Below are positions 26,931 through 35,659 of a stretch of 64,000 nt of DNA, one piece after another. The notes beneath the pieces are model-generated. The model saw only the letters and a program-made list of their open reading frames with translations. It ran no database searches and had not been told where the DNA came from. The stretch's first letter is position 1; every line of letters begins with the position of its first letter. The stretch covers positions 1,674,001 through 1,738,000 of the forward strand of contig NZ_CP015961.1 of assembly GCF_001659785.1 (NCBI RefSeq), given 5' to 3'. The stretch comes from Dietzia timorensis (GTDB lineage Bacteria; Actinomycetota; Actinomycetes; Mycobacteriales; Mycobacteriaceae). The position numbers and the translations under genes are program-made.

Positions 26931-27981
26931 CGCGTACCGTGCCTACAAATTCTTCGATCAGATCTTCGAGCGCCACGATACCCACGGTGTATCCGCGCGA
27001 ATCAACCACGTTCCCGATGTGGCTCGACGTGCGCCGCATTTTGCCCAGCGCGTTCTCGAAAAGTTCCTGCTCTCCGATCGACGGCATCGCGTGGATTGCG
27101 GAGAGGGGGAGATGCTCGGCATCGCCGGAAGCGGGACGTCCGTCGTCGGGAATGATCGATGCGAGGGTGTCCTTGATGTGGACATACCCCTCGAACTCGG
27201 TTCCGTGGCGCTGTACCGGGTACCGCGAGAACCCGGTTTCGCCGGCCGCAGCGCGGATCGCCTCGAGCGGTACACCGGCATCGGTGGCGCGGACCGTGCG
27301 CACCGAGGTGAGCGGAATCATCACTTCGTTGACCGTACGCGTCTCGTTGTCCAGGGCGCGGGTCAATCGCGAATGTTCCTCGTTGTCCAACAGTCCGGAC
27401 GAATGCGAGTCGGCGAGCATCGAAGACAGTTCTGCCGGTGTGACGACCGAATCGAGCTCGTTCTTGGGCTCGACTCCGAACGCGCGGAGGATGAGGTTCG
27501 CCGACCAATTGCAGAAGTGGATGATCGGACTCACCAACCGGCTGATCGCCAGATGGAGTGGGACGATGTACATCGCCGTGAGCTCCGGGCCGGCGATGGC
27601 GATGTTCTTCGGCACCATCTCGCCGAGCAGCACGTGCAAGAGCACGACCAGCGACATCGCGATGACGAACGAGATCGGATGGACGAGCGTTTCGGGCACA
27701 TTCAGGGCTTCGAATACCGGCTCGAACAGGTGCGCAATGGCAGGCTCGCCGACCTTACCGAGCAGGATCGAACACACGGTGATGCCGAGTTGACTGGCTG
27801 CCATCATCAGCGACAGGCGTTCGGTCGCGCGCATCACGGTGCGGGCGCGCTCGCGTCCCTGGGCGATGTGCGCCTCGAGCCTGTCCTTGCGCGAGGAGAT
27901 CAGAGCGAACTCGGAAGCGACGAAGAACGCGTTCGCGGCGAGTAGGAAGATCGTGAGCAGGACGCCCCAGAGTCCGTTCAT
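26893..27981 (-). CDS. CNNM transmembrane / CBS-domain protein (hemolysin C family), short paralogue
   Basis: 362 residues. A CNNM (DUF21) membrane domain of three to four helices covers ~1-170 (LLTIFLLAANAFFVASEFALISSRKDR; LGEMVPKNIAI). Paired CBS domains cover ~195-350 (EVMIPLTSVRTVRA; VALEDLIEEFVGTV). Relatives act in Mg2+/Co2+ transport or membrane repair. It lacks the C-terminal CorC_HlyC domain of its neighbour. ATGA overlap with the upstream paralogue indicates an operon. It matches the Rv1841c/Rv1842c pair of M. tuberculosis, which also lies near gnd. Confidence 0.88.
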   Translation of the reverse strand: MNGLWGVLLTIFLLAANAFFVASEFALISSRKDRLEAHIAQGRERARTVMRATERLSLMMAASQLGITVCSILLGKVGEPAIAHLFEPVFEALNVPETLVHPISFVIAMSLVVLLHVLLGEMVPKNIAIAGPELTAMYIVPLHLAISRLVSPIIHFCNWSANLILRAFGVEPKNELDSVVTPAELSSMLADSHSSGLLDNEEHSRLTRALDNETRTVNEVMIPLTSVRTVRATDAGVPLEAIRAAAGETGFSRYPVQRHGTEFEGYVHIKDTLASIIPDDGRPASGDAEHLPLSAIHAMPSIGEQELFENALGKMRRTSSHIGNVVDSRGYTVGIVALEDLIEEFVGTVRDGTHYRRDGRTR

Positions 27982-29375
27982 CGCTGGCCCTCCTCGTTCT
28001 CATTGGCGGCAGCCGGGGTGGACGCAGCGACGTTCGGTCCGATTGTGAGCTGGTCGATTCGGCGTCCGTCCATTTTGGTAACCCTCGCCTGCCACACCTG
28101 GAAATGTCCTGCGTCGAGTTCATCGGAGATCGTGCTCTGGTCCGAGGGGAGATCGACCACGTCGCCCGCCTCGGGCATCCTGCCCAGAGCGAAGATCACC
28201 AAGCCCGCAAGTGTTTCGTACGGACCGTTGGGGGCGTGGTACCCGGTCTCGCGGGAGACCTCGTCGAGCCGTGCGAGGCCGGTCGATTCCCACCATGCAC
28301 CGCGCCTGTAGATGGGCCTGCCTTCGGAGGCATCGTCGTATTCGTCGACGACCTCGCCGACGATTTCCTCGACGACATCCTCGAGCGTCACCAGACCGGC
28401 GACCCCGCCGTATTCGTCGATGACCAGGAGCATTTGCGCGCCCTCCGAACGGATGCGGGTGAGCACCGAATCCCCGTCGAGCGAGTCGGGGACTCGGTGC
28501 ACCGGGCGCACGATGGACGACAGCGGAATCGATTCGTGCTCGTCGACCGGATGTGCCAGCGCCTGTTTGACATGCACCATGCCGATCGTCTCGTCGAGGC
28601 CCTGAGCGGTGACGGGGAAGCGGCTGAAGCCCGAATCGACCGCGGTACGAACGAGGTCGGAGATCGAGTCGTCGCTGCCCAGGGTGACGACCGTCGAGCG
28701 GGGCGTCATGATGTCCTCGGCGCTGAGCTCGCCGAAGGACAGCGAGCGTTCGAGAATGACCGCCGTGTCGTTGTCCAGCGCGCCCTCGCGTGCCGAGTTG
28801 CGCACGAGCGCTTCGAGCTCACTCGACGAGCGCGCGGCGTGCTCGTCGCCGGGCTTGACGCCGAGCTTGCGCACGATGGCGTTCGCCGAATTGTCCATGG
28901 CCCGGATGAGGAAACCGAACACCTTCGAAAATCCCAGGAGCGGCAGCGCGACGAATCGTGAGGTCGCAGTCGGGTTGGTGATCGCCATGTTCTTCGGCAC
29001 GAGCTCGCCGATCACCATCGACAGGTACGAGGCTATGACCAGGGCGAGGCCGAGCGAGATGACGATGGCGGTCGATTCCGGGAGCCCGACCGCCTCCATC
29101 AGCGGTTCCAACAACTTCGCGATCAACGGCTCGGCGAGATAACCCGTGATGAGCGTCGTGATCGTGATGCCCACTTGGCACGCGGACAGTTGTAGGGAGA
29201 GTTTGCGGTGCGCGGACTGCACCGCGCGATCTCGAGCGTCGCCGCTTTCGGCGCGGGTGTCGATGCCCGATTTCTCCAGCGCCGCCAGCGAGAATTCGGC
29301 GGCCACGAAGAACGCTGTACCCAGCGTCAACGCGAAGAAGGCCAGGACGGAAAGCAATTGCCAGGCGATAGTCAC
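27978..29375 (-). CDS. CNNM transmembrane / CBS / CorC_HlyC protein (hemolysin C family)
   Basis: 465 residues from GTG 29375. GAGGAG lies seven bases before that GTG, whereas ATG 29381 is only one base from it. The CNNM domain covers ~1-190 (FFVAAEFSLAALEKSG; IGELVPKNMAI), two CBS domains ~205-330 (DIMTPRSTVVTLG; VIDEYGGVAGLVTLEDVVEEIVG), and the CorC_HlyC domain is near 345-430. Probable divalent-cation efflux or sensing protein. First gene of the operon with the shorter paralogue. Confidence 0.9.
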   Translation of the reverse strand: MTIAWQLLSVLAFFALTLGTAFFVAAEFSLAALEKSGIDTRAESGDARDRAVQSAHRKLSLQLSACQVGITITTLITGYLAEPLIAKLLEPLMEAVGLPESTAIVISLGLALVIASYLSMVIGELVPKNMAITNPTATSRFVALPLLGFSKVFGFLIRAMDNSANAIVRKLGVKPGDEHAARSSSELEALVRNSAREGALDNDTAVILERSLSFGELSAEDIMTPRSTVVTLGSDDSISDLVRTAVDSGFSRFPVTAQGLDETIGMVHVKQALAHPVDEHESIPLSSIVRPVHRVPDSLDGDSVLTRIRSEGAQMLLVIDEYGGVAGLVTLEDVVEEIVGEVVDEYDDASEGRPIYRRGAWWESTGLARLDEVSRETGYHAPNGPYETLAGLVIFALGRMPEAGDVVDLPSDQSTISDELDAGHFQVWQARVTKMDGRRIDQLTIGPNVAASTPAAANENEEGQR

Positions 29376-29506
29376 GGGCATACTCCTCGCCGGAGCATGC
29401 CCCATCGTCTGGAACCGCAAGTATCACTGGGTGCGCTGGGCACTCAAACCGCCTTTCGCCTCGTGGAGTATGGATGCAAAAATACTACGGCGTCCCGACA
29501 AAGTTG

Positions 29507-30862
29507 TCAGCGCCCACGCCGGGATGCACCGCCGCGCCGCTCGCCCTTGCCCGTCGCGCGCTGTTGCCCGCGAGTATGCCCTCGGCCAGCGCCCGTGGAC
29601 CGCGTCTGCTTCCGGGCTTGACGCCCTGCACCCACGTTCCGCGATTGCGCTGCAGGTGGCGAGTCCTTCCCCTTTGGGGCGAGGGGACGCCGTATGACGT
29701 CGGACGGGCGTAATTTCGCGACGACGTCGCGTGCGCTGCCAGACCGGTGGACCTGCAGTCCCGCCGTGTCGGCGAATTCCCTGAGGCGTTCTTCCTCCTC
29801 CGGATCGATGACCGCGACGACGAGCCCCGGCGGCCGGTGGCCGCGCCCGGTTCGACCCGAGCGGTGCGTGAGGTCCTCCGCCGAATGGGGAAGCCCCACG
29901 TGCACGACCATCGCGAGGTTGGCGACGTCGATCCCGCGGGCGGTGACATCGGTGCTGACCAGCACCGAGACCTTCCCGGAGCGGAGGGAGTCCATCGCGG
30001 ACGTCCGTACCGAGGTCGCAGAACGCCCGGTGAATCCGCCTACCGCCACCCCGCGGTCCTCGAGGGCGGCGACGAGATCGGCGACATCGGCCCGCCGGGG
30101 CACGAAGACCATCGCCGAGCGCGCGCTCGAGCACAGCTCGATGAGGGCGCTCCGAACCGCCTTCTCCGAGCGGGCGGGGAGGAGCTCGAGCGATGCCGGA
30201 GGCCCCGGCGCGGCCGAGCCGTGGGCCGGCGACGTAGTGGAGGGATCTACGGCGACGCGGATGTCGTGGAACGTCGCGCCGAACGCGGCCTGCAGCGCGC
30301 CAGAATCCTCGGGGGAAGCGGTTGCGGTCATGGCGAGCACCCTCGTCGCCCTGCCGCGCGGGGTCGTGACCGCCTCGAGGATCGAGAGTGTCTGCGTATG
30401 GAAACTCGGTCCGAGGAGCATGTCGGCCTCGTCGAGAACGAGCTGTCCGACGTCATCCAGCGAGATCGTGCTTCGGCGAATGAGGTCGAGCATCCGCCCA
30501 GGGGTGGCGACGAGGCAGTCGACGGGGCGGGCGAGCGCGTAGGTGTCCTTGCGCGCCGCCGGGCTTCCGGTGAGAGAAACCGTTCGTGCACCAACCCCCT
30601 GGAGAACCTCGGCGAGGACACCGGAGACCTGATCGGCAAGTTCTCTGGTGGGGCAGAGTACGAGGACGCGCGGGCGCCGGGGAGCGCTTGCCCCCACCGC
30701 CAGCTCGATACACGCGGCGACGGCGGCGACGAGGGTTTTCCCGGACCCCGTGGGCGCGACGAGCGCGAGGTGGTCGTGGGCGACGACCGCAGGGATGCCG
30801 AGACGCTGTGCCTCGGTGGCCCGGCCGTCCGCGATGGCGCGCACCGCGTGGCGTACGGGCAC
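29507..30862 (-). CDS. DEAD-box RNA helicase
   Basis: 451 residues from GTG 30862. Motifs are: Walker A APTGSGKT, Ia PTRELA, Ib ATPGRML, II LDEAD, III MTATAS, IV-V (VLVSTDVTARGIDV) and VI HRSGRTGRG. The C-terminal ~55 residues are Arg/Gly/Lys-rich and probably bind RNA. The Q-motif is rudimentary (EAQRLGIPAVV). The frame remains open 18 codons upstream to a stop overlapping gnd and reads like a plausible helicase N-terminus, but contains no ATG, GTG or TTG. It follows gnd by 54 bp on the same strand. Confidence 0.88.
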   Translation of the reverse strand: MPVRHAVRAIADGRATEAQRLGIPAVVAHDHLALVAPTGSGKTLVAAVAACIELAVGASAPRRPRVLVLCPTRELADQVSGVLAEVLQGVGARTVSLTGSPAARKDTYALARPVDCLVATPGRMLDLIRRSTISLDDVGQLVLDEADMLLGPSFHTQTLSILEAVTTPRGRATRVLAMTATASPEDSGALQAAFGATFHDIRVAVDPSTTSPAHGSAAPGPPASLELLPARSEKAVRSALIELCSSARSAMVFVPRRADVADLVAALEDRGVAVGGFTGRSATSVRTSAMDSLRSGKVSVLVSTDVTARGIDVANLAMVVHVGLPHSAEDLTHRSGRTGRGHRPPGLVVAVIDPEEEERLREFADTAGLQVHRSGSARDVVAKLRPSDVIRRPLAPKGKDSPPAAQSRNVGAGRQARKQTRSTGAGRGHTRGQQRATGKGERRGGASRRGR

Positions 30863-30916
30863 CGCCGCACCGCAGTCGGCGAGGACTTGGTCCAGAGTGG
30901 GAACGTCGATGAGCTG

Positions 30917-32386
30917 CTACGCCTCGACTTCGCTGCGGTCTCCGGACCAGAGCGTGTGGAATGCACCCTCGGCGTCGGTACGGCGGTAGGTGTGGGCGCC
31001 GAAATAGTCGCGCAGTCCCTGGGTGAGCGCGGCCGGGAGCCGGCTGGTGCGCAGCGCGTCGTAATAGGCGAGCGAGGAAGCGAAGCCCGGGGCCGGGATT
31101 CCGGCGTGAACCGCAGTCGCCACGACGCGGCGCCACGAATCGATGCAGTCGGTGAGGGCCGAGAGGAAGTATGGCGCCTCGACGAGGCTGCGCAGTTCCG
31201 GATTCTCCTCGTAGGCATCGACGATACGGTTGAGAAACTTGGCGCGGATGATGCAGCCGCCGCGCCAGATGGTGGCGAGATCGCCGCGGTGGATATCCCA
31301 GCCGTACTCGTCCTTGGCCGCGTTGATCTGGTCGAAGCCCTGCGCGTAGGCGATGATTTTCGACGCGTACAGCGCCTTGCGCACATCCTCGACGAAATCG
31401 TCTCCGGTATCGAGCGGGACGTTGGTGGCGCCCGAGGGAAGCGATTTGCCGGCCTCGCGCTGTGGGAGCGAGCTGGACAGCGCCCTGGCGAACACCGCCT
31501 CGGCGATACCCGTGACCGGGACGCCGAGGTCGAGGGCGGACTTGACCGTCCACCGGCCGGTGCCCTTCTGCCCGGCCTGGTCGACGATGACGTCGACGAG
31601 TGGGGAACCTGTGCGCTCGTCGACCTGGGCGAGAACTTGAGAAGTGATCTCGATCAGGTAGGAATCGAGGTCGCCTTCGTTCCACTCGCGGAAGACCTCG
31701 GCGAGCGCGGCGGGTTCGAGTCCGCCGACCTCACGGAGGAGGTGGTAGGCCTCGCCGATGAGTTGCATATCGGAGTATTCGATGCCGTTGTGCACCATCT
31801 TGACGAAATGGCCGGAACCGTCCTCGCCGATATGGGTGCAGCACGGCTGGCCGTCGACATGTGCCGAGATCTTCTCGAGGATCGGGCCCACGACCTCGTA
31901 GCTCGATGCCGGACCACCGGGCATGATCGAGGGGCCTTCGAGCGCGCCCTCCTCGCCGCCGGAGATGCCGGCGCCGATGAACCGGATGCCGCGCTCGGCC
32001 ATTTCCTTCTCGCGGCGAATCGTGTCGGTGTACAGGGCATTGCCGCCGTCGATGATGATGTCGCCCTCGTCGAACGCGGAAGCCAGTTCGTCGATGACGG
32101 AGTCCGTGGCCGAGCCGGCCTGGACCATGATGAGCGCGCAACGCGGCGTCGCGAGAGCGTCGGCGAATTCCGCGATCGACTCGGTACGGATGAAAGACCC
32201 CTCGTCGCCGTGCGTATCGAGAAGTGCATCCGTCTTCGCGACGGAACGGTTGTGTAGAGCGACGGTGAAACCGTTCCTGGCGAAGTTGCGGGCGATGTTC
32301 GAACCCATCACGGCCAATCCCGTGACTCCGATGTTGGCTTTGCCGTCTGCGGGGGCCTGTGCGGTCGAAGGCGATGCGTCAGTCAT
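30917..32386 (-). CDS. gnd: 6-phosphogluconate dehydrogenase, decarboxylating
   Basis: Oxidises 6-phosphogluconate to ribulose-5-phosphate, making NADPH in the pentose phosphate pathway. 489 residues. The NADP motif GVTGLAVMGSNIARN is at ~19-33. The active-site signature region is IDGGNALYTDT then GISGGEEGAL (~130-145), with the catalytic Lys/Asn in KMVHNGIEYSDMQ (~190). The C-terminal motif GDYFGAHTY-like DYFGAHTYRR is present. ATG 32386 is preceded by GAGG; the 20 upstream codons are rejected. Confidence 0.96.
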   Translation of the reverse strand: MTDASPSTAQAPADGKANIGVTGLAVMGSNIARNFARNGFTVALHNRSVAKTDALLDTHGDEGSFIRTESIAEFADALATPRCALIMVQAGSATDSVIDELASAFDEGDIIIDGGNALYTDTIRREKEMAERGIRFIGAGISGGEEGALEGPSIMPGGPASSYEVVGPILEKISAHVDGQPCCTHIGEDGSGHFVKMVHNGIEYSDMQLIGEAYHLLREVGGLEPAALAEVFREWNEGDLDSYLIEITSQVLAQVDERTGSPLVDVIVDQAGQKGTGRWTVKSALDLGVPVTGIAEAVFARALSSSLPQREAGKSLPSGATNVPLDTGDDFVEDVRKALYASKIIAYAQGFDQINAAKDEYGWDIHRGDLATIWRGGCIIRAKFLNRIVDAYEENPELRSLVEAPYFLSALTDCIDSWRRVVATAVHAGIPAPGFASSLAYYDALRTSRLPAALTQGLRDYFGAHTYRRTDAEGAFHTLWSGDRSEVEA

Positions 32387-32732
32387 GGCCTCAAATATAG
32401 TCAGTGACCGGTCAAGTGGGGAGAACTGCCGGATTCGCTCGAGCATCGGCGCCAGGAAAATGCTGATATGGCGACAAATTTATTTAGATAAACAAATGGT
32501 AAATAATTTATGTAAATCCCTTTTTGTCCTGGTATGGGGAATATTGGTCTGGTTTAATGCTTAACGGTCGACCAGGTAAATGCAAATGTTTCAGTAATAA
32601 ATACTTTGAGCATCAGTGTTGGAAGGCGAATCGAGCGAACCGACTACCTCCAGCCGCGAACAAAAGAATGTGAGTCCCAAGGGAACCACATCGTGTGCCG
32701 AAGGCGTCGTGAAGTGCGGAGGTGTTAGTTAG
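32387..32732. other. AT-rich intergenic region upstream of the orphan reductase-like gene
   Basis: About 345 bp, markedly AT-rich between ~32465 and 32610, with an imperfect inverted repeat AAATTTATTTA / TAAATAATTTA (~32478-32510). No gene is supported. It may hold the promoters of gnd and the rightward gene, or mark a foreign insertion. Confidence 0.4.
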
Positions 32733-33491
32733 ATGGCCAGACCAATACGAATACACGAGCGCGGTTCCGATAATCCCGTGTTTGCAGAGACGTCGCTCGA
32801 CATGGCGAAGTTGAGCAACGACGATCCCCGGATGTATTCCATCGCCGATCTCGGCGTCCATAACAGGCGACGTTGGCGCGCATTGTCCGAACTCAATCAA
32901 TATTCCCTGGTTGAGGACATGTTCTCAGCGCACTTTGAAGAGTACGGCGACGTCAAGTACGCGACCTATCTCGTCACGAGCCAATTCGTCCACTCCGTGC
33001 TCGGCCGGGCGGTGGCCAGCTTCGTGCACAAGGGGCGGATCTGGGACCCCTATATCACCAACTTCTACGTCCGGACGAACCAAGAGTGGGGTTTCGATTG
33101 GGTTGGCGTCGACGATTCGACGATGCGCGTTCTACCTGACGATCGCTATGCGGATGCCGATCTTCCGCGCTCCGAGATGATCGTTTTCCCGGGGGAGAGC
33201 CAGATGGCCTACTGGCTCGCAGGTCGCGCGGCGTCCAGCCTCGCCCCGGTGTTCGCGTCGCTGTCGAAACTCAGTCATTGCACGACGGCTCAGATGTGGT
33301 CGACGACGGCTCGCGAGTCCTCGTATACGGCGGTGATCGCCTCGCGTTTCGGCGGTACGTGCCGGGAGGCTGCCGAGCGCCGTGTGCAACTCGTTCTCGG
33401 CGCGCTGGAACATGCCGGCCATCCGGTCAGGCGTTCGCGTCCGCTTCCCAGCACGCTCATGGACGTCAACCCGAAGCGCTCTCGGCCGTGA
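32733..33491 (+). CDS. Conserved protein, possibly FhuF-like ferric-siderophore reductase relative
   Basis: 252 residues; ATG 32733 lies ten bases after GGAGG. The second half (LAPVFASLSKLSHCTTAQMWSTTARES... then ...AAERRVQLVLGAL) has the pattern of the FhuF / IucA-IucC C-terminal family, in which an Rxx(L/M)W-like helix follows a dimer-like domain. The C-terminal CCxxxxxxxxxxCxxC cluster that binds 2Fe-2S in FhuF is absent; only single Cys residues are seen. So either the function differs or the assignment is wrong. Short and isolated, between gnd and a thioesterase. Confidence 0.4.
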   Translation: MARPIRIHERGSDNPVFAETSLDMAKLSNDDPRMYSIADLGVHNRRRWRALSELNQYSLVEDMFSAHFEEYGDVKYATYLVTSQFVHSVLGRAVASFVHKGRIWDPYITNFYVRTNQEWGFDWVGVDDSTMRVLPDDRYADADLPRSEMIVFPGESQMAYWLAGRAASSLAPVFASLSKLSHCTTAQMWSTTARESSYTAVIASRFGGTCREAAERRVQLVLGALEHAGHPVRRSRPLPSTLMDVNPKRSRP

Positions 33492-33572
33492 TCGGATAGT
33501 CGCGGCTCCGTCGGCATTCCGGTCGCGCAGTATGGTGGAGCGAAAGTGGAAACCAGGCGAATAGGGGCGGGC

Positions 33573-33992
33573 ATGGACGATCGGGTGCGGCAGGAATTTC
33601 TCGAGATGACGAAGAACACCGAGAACCTCGGCTCGACGCTGGGCTTCGAATACGTGGAGGCCGGACCCGACTCTGTGGTGATCGACGTCCCGGTGACCGC
33701 CAAGCTCCACCAGCCCGTGGGAATCGTGCATGGCGGCGTCTACGCCGCCATCGCCGAGGAAGTCGCAAGTGTGGCCGGTCAAACGTGGCTGGGAGATCGC
33801 GGAAACGTCGTCGGGGTCAACAACAACACCGATTTCTTGCGTTCCGTTTCGGAAGGGACGTTGAGAGCCGTGGGCACACCGATCCACCGCGGGCGCTCTC
33901 AGCAGCTCTGGCGCGTCGAGATCAGCGATGCTTCGGGCCGCGTTCTCGCCACCAGCCAGGTAAGGCTGGCGAATCTCACGCCAAAGGCATAG
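33573..33992 (+). CDS. PaaI-family hotdog thioesterase
   Basis: 139 residues, single hotdog fold. The active-site helix is VGIVHGGVYAAIAEEVAS (HGG loop ~50-55 with the following Glu as catalytic acid). The second half ends in the family pattern RVLATSQVRLANL. It hydrolyses acyl-CoA thioesters such as DHNA-CoA or phenylacetyl-CoA derivatives; the substrate is unknown. ATG 33573 has AGGGG upstream. It is convergent with ndh, eleven bases apart; ndh is a menaquinone reductase, so a menaquinone-related thioesterase is possible but unproven. Confidence 0.8.
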   Translation: MDDRVRQEFLEMTKNTENLGSTLGFEYVEAGPDSVVIDVPVTAKLHQPVGIVHGGVYAAIAEEVASVAGQTWLGDRGNVVGVNNNTDFLRSVSEGTLRAVGTPIHRGRSQQLWRVEISDASGRVLATSQVRLANLTPKA

Positions 33993-34003
33993 CCGCGTCG
34001 ACG

Positions 34004-35422
34004 CTACTTGCTGTCGTCTTCCACATGTTCCGGAGGAGTGAACGTCGTGACCGTTGCGGCGGCTTCCTCGATGTGCTCCAGCGCGCTTCGCGCATAGACC
34101 TGCTGGCTCGTCGAGGTGAGTTGCGACCGCTGATTGCCCATGACGTGCATCCCCCACGACACCAAAGCAGTGAACCGGCTCTTGAATCCGACCAGGTACG
34201 CAAGGTGCACAACAAGCCACATGATCCACGCGAGAAAGCCGTCGATCTCTATGCGCCCGATCTTCACGACCGCGTTGAAGCGAGAGACCGTTGCCATCGA
34301 CCCCTTGTCGAAGTATCGGAATGGCTTACGGCGAGTGGGGTCGGAAGAACCTTCTACCTCCGCGATAATCTGGCGGGCCGCGTAGCGACCACCTTGAATG
34401 GCCACTTGGGCGACCCCGGGAAGATCATCGAGCGCCATCATGTCCCCGACGATGAAGATGTTCGATTCGCCGGGAAGTGATAGATCCTTCTCCACTCGAA
34501 CTCTGCCCGAGCGGTCGACCTCGGCACCGGTCTGCCTCGCCACGATCGCACCCAGCGGACTCGCGGAAACCCCCGCCGACCAGATCTTGCACGCCGATTC
34601 GATACGGCGCTCTTTGCCCGCTTCATCCTTGACGGTGATCCCGCGTCCATCGACTCCGGAGACCATCGCGCCGAGCTGAACCTCGACACCAAGCTTTTCC
34701 AGCGCACGACGCGCCTCGTCGCCAAGCTTCGGACCGAAAGGAGGAAGCACGGCGGGAGCCGCGTCGAGAAGAATCACCCTGGCCGACGACGGGTCAATAC
34801 TCCGATACAGATCCTTGAAGGTGTTCCGTGCGAGTTCGGCGACCTGACCTGCCATCTCCACGCCGGTAGGGCCGGCCCCGACGATGACGAACGTGAGTAG
34901 CCGCCGCCGCTCCACCTCGTCGGTGGTGAGCTCCGCCTGCTCGAACGCGCCGAGGATCCGGCCGCGAAGCTCGAGAGCGTCGTCGACAGTCTTCATGCCC
35001 GGCGCGTATTGCTCGAAGTGGTCGTTACCAAAATACGATTGGTTGGCCCCGGCCGCGAGTATCAGGCTGTCGAAGCTCGTCTCGATGTCGAGGCGCCCCG
35101 ATACGTATTTCACCTTCTTTGCCGTGACGTCGATGTCGGAGACATCTCCGAGCACGATCTTCACGTTTTTCAGGTCGCGGAGAATGAAACGCGTCGGCGG
35201 TGCGATCTCGCCGACCGACAAGATGCCTGTGGCCACTTGGTAAAGCAGGGGCTGGAACAGGTGATGCCCGGTCTTCGCAATGAGCGTGACATCGACATTC
35301 TTGCCCTTGAACTCGCGGGCCGCGAAGAGTCCGCCGAACCCTGAGCCGATGATTACGACATGGTGCCGCGACGTGGAACTCGTTTCGCCGGCGGAAAGAT
35401 CGCGAGTGGCGGGTGTGGACAT
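34004..35422 (-). CDS. ndh: Type II NADH:quinone oxidoreductase
   Basis: 472 residues. FAD-binding GxGxxG is at ~24-30 (VVIIGSGFGGLFAA) and the NADH-binding GxGxxG at ~168 (FVIVGAGPTGVEMAG). The quinone-site AQxAxQ-type motif is VAQVAIQGG (~320). The C-terminal hydrophobic segment LAWIMWLVVHLAYLVGFKSR anchors it to the membrane. It transfers electrons from NADH to menaquinone without proton pumping. A strong AGGAG site precedes the ATG. Confidence 0.95.
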   Translation of the reverse strand: MSTPATRDLSAGETSSTSRHHVVIIGSGFGGLFAAREFKGKNVDVTLIAKTGHHLFQPLLYQVATGILSVGEIAPPTRFILRDLKNVKIVLGDVSDIDVTAKKVKYVSGRLDIETSFDSLILAAGANQSYFGNDHFEQYAPGMKTVDDALELRGRILGAFEQAELTTDEVERRRLLTFVIVGAGPTGVEMAGQVAELARNTFKDLYRSIDPSSARVILLDAAPAVLPPFGPKLGDEARRALEKLGVEVQLGAMVSGVDGRGITVKDEAGKERRIESACKIWSAGVSASPLGAIVARQTGAEVDRSGRVRVEKDLSLPGESNIFIVGDMMALDDLPGVAQVAIQGGRYAARQIIAEVEGSSDPTRRKPFRYFDKGSMATVSRFNAVVKIGRIEIDGFLAWIMWLVVHLAYLVGFKSRFTALVSWGMHVMGNQRSQLTSTSQQVYARSALEHIEEAAATVTTFTPPEHVEDDSK

Positions 35423-35659
35423 TCATCACTCCTGGGCAGTCAGTGACGCGAATTCGGGTAGGTAGGCGGCCGTTAACAACTCTAGATCACACGGTTTCGG
35501 CTTGCGTTCCGGTGCACCACGAACTCATCACCGGCGGTTCGCGACTATCGCGTCGTGCCTTCCCGGAATCCTCCACCCCCGCAGGTAATCTCGCCTCACA
35601 CGGCACAGCCTCAAGTGTTCGGCGGCAGGTGGTATTACCGACCTGGAGGAAGGCAATTT

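Noticed and set aside
29747-32257. 836-codon plus-strand ORF
   Set aside because: Antisense to the DEAD-box helicase and gnd, both with clear motifs; it is a GC-bias shadow.
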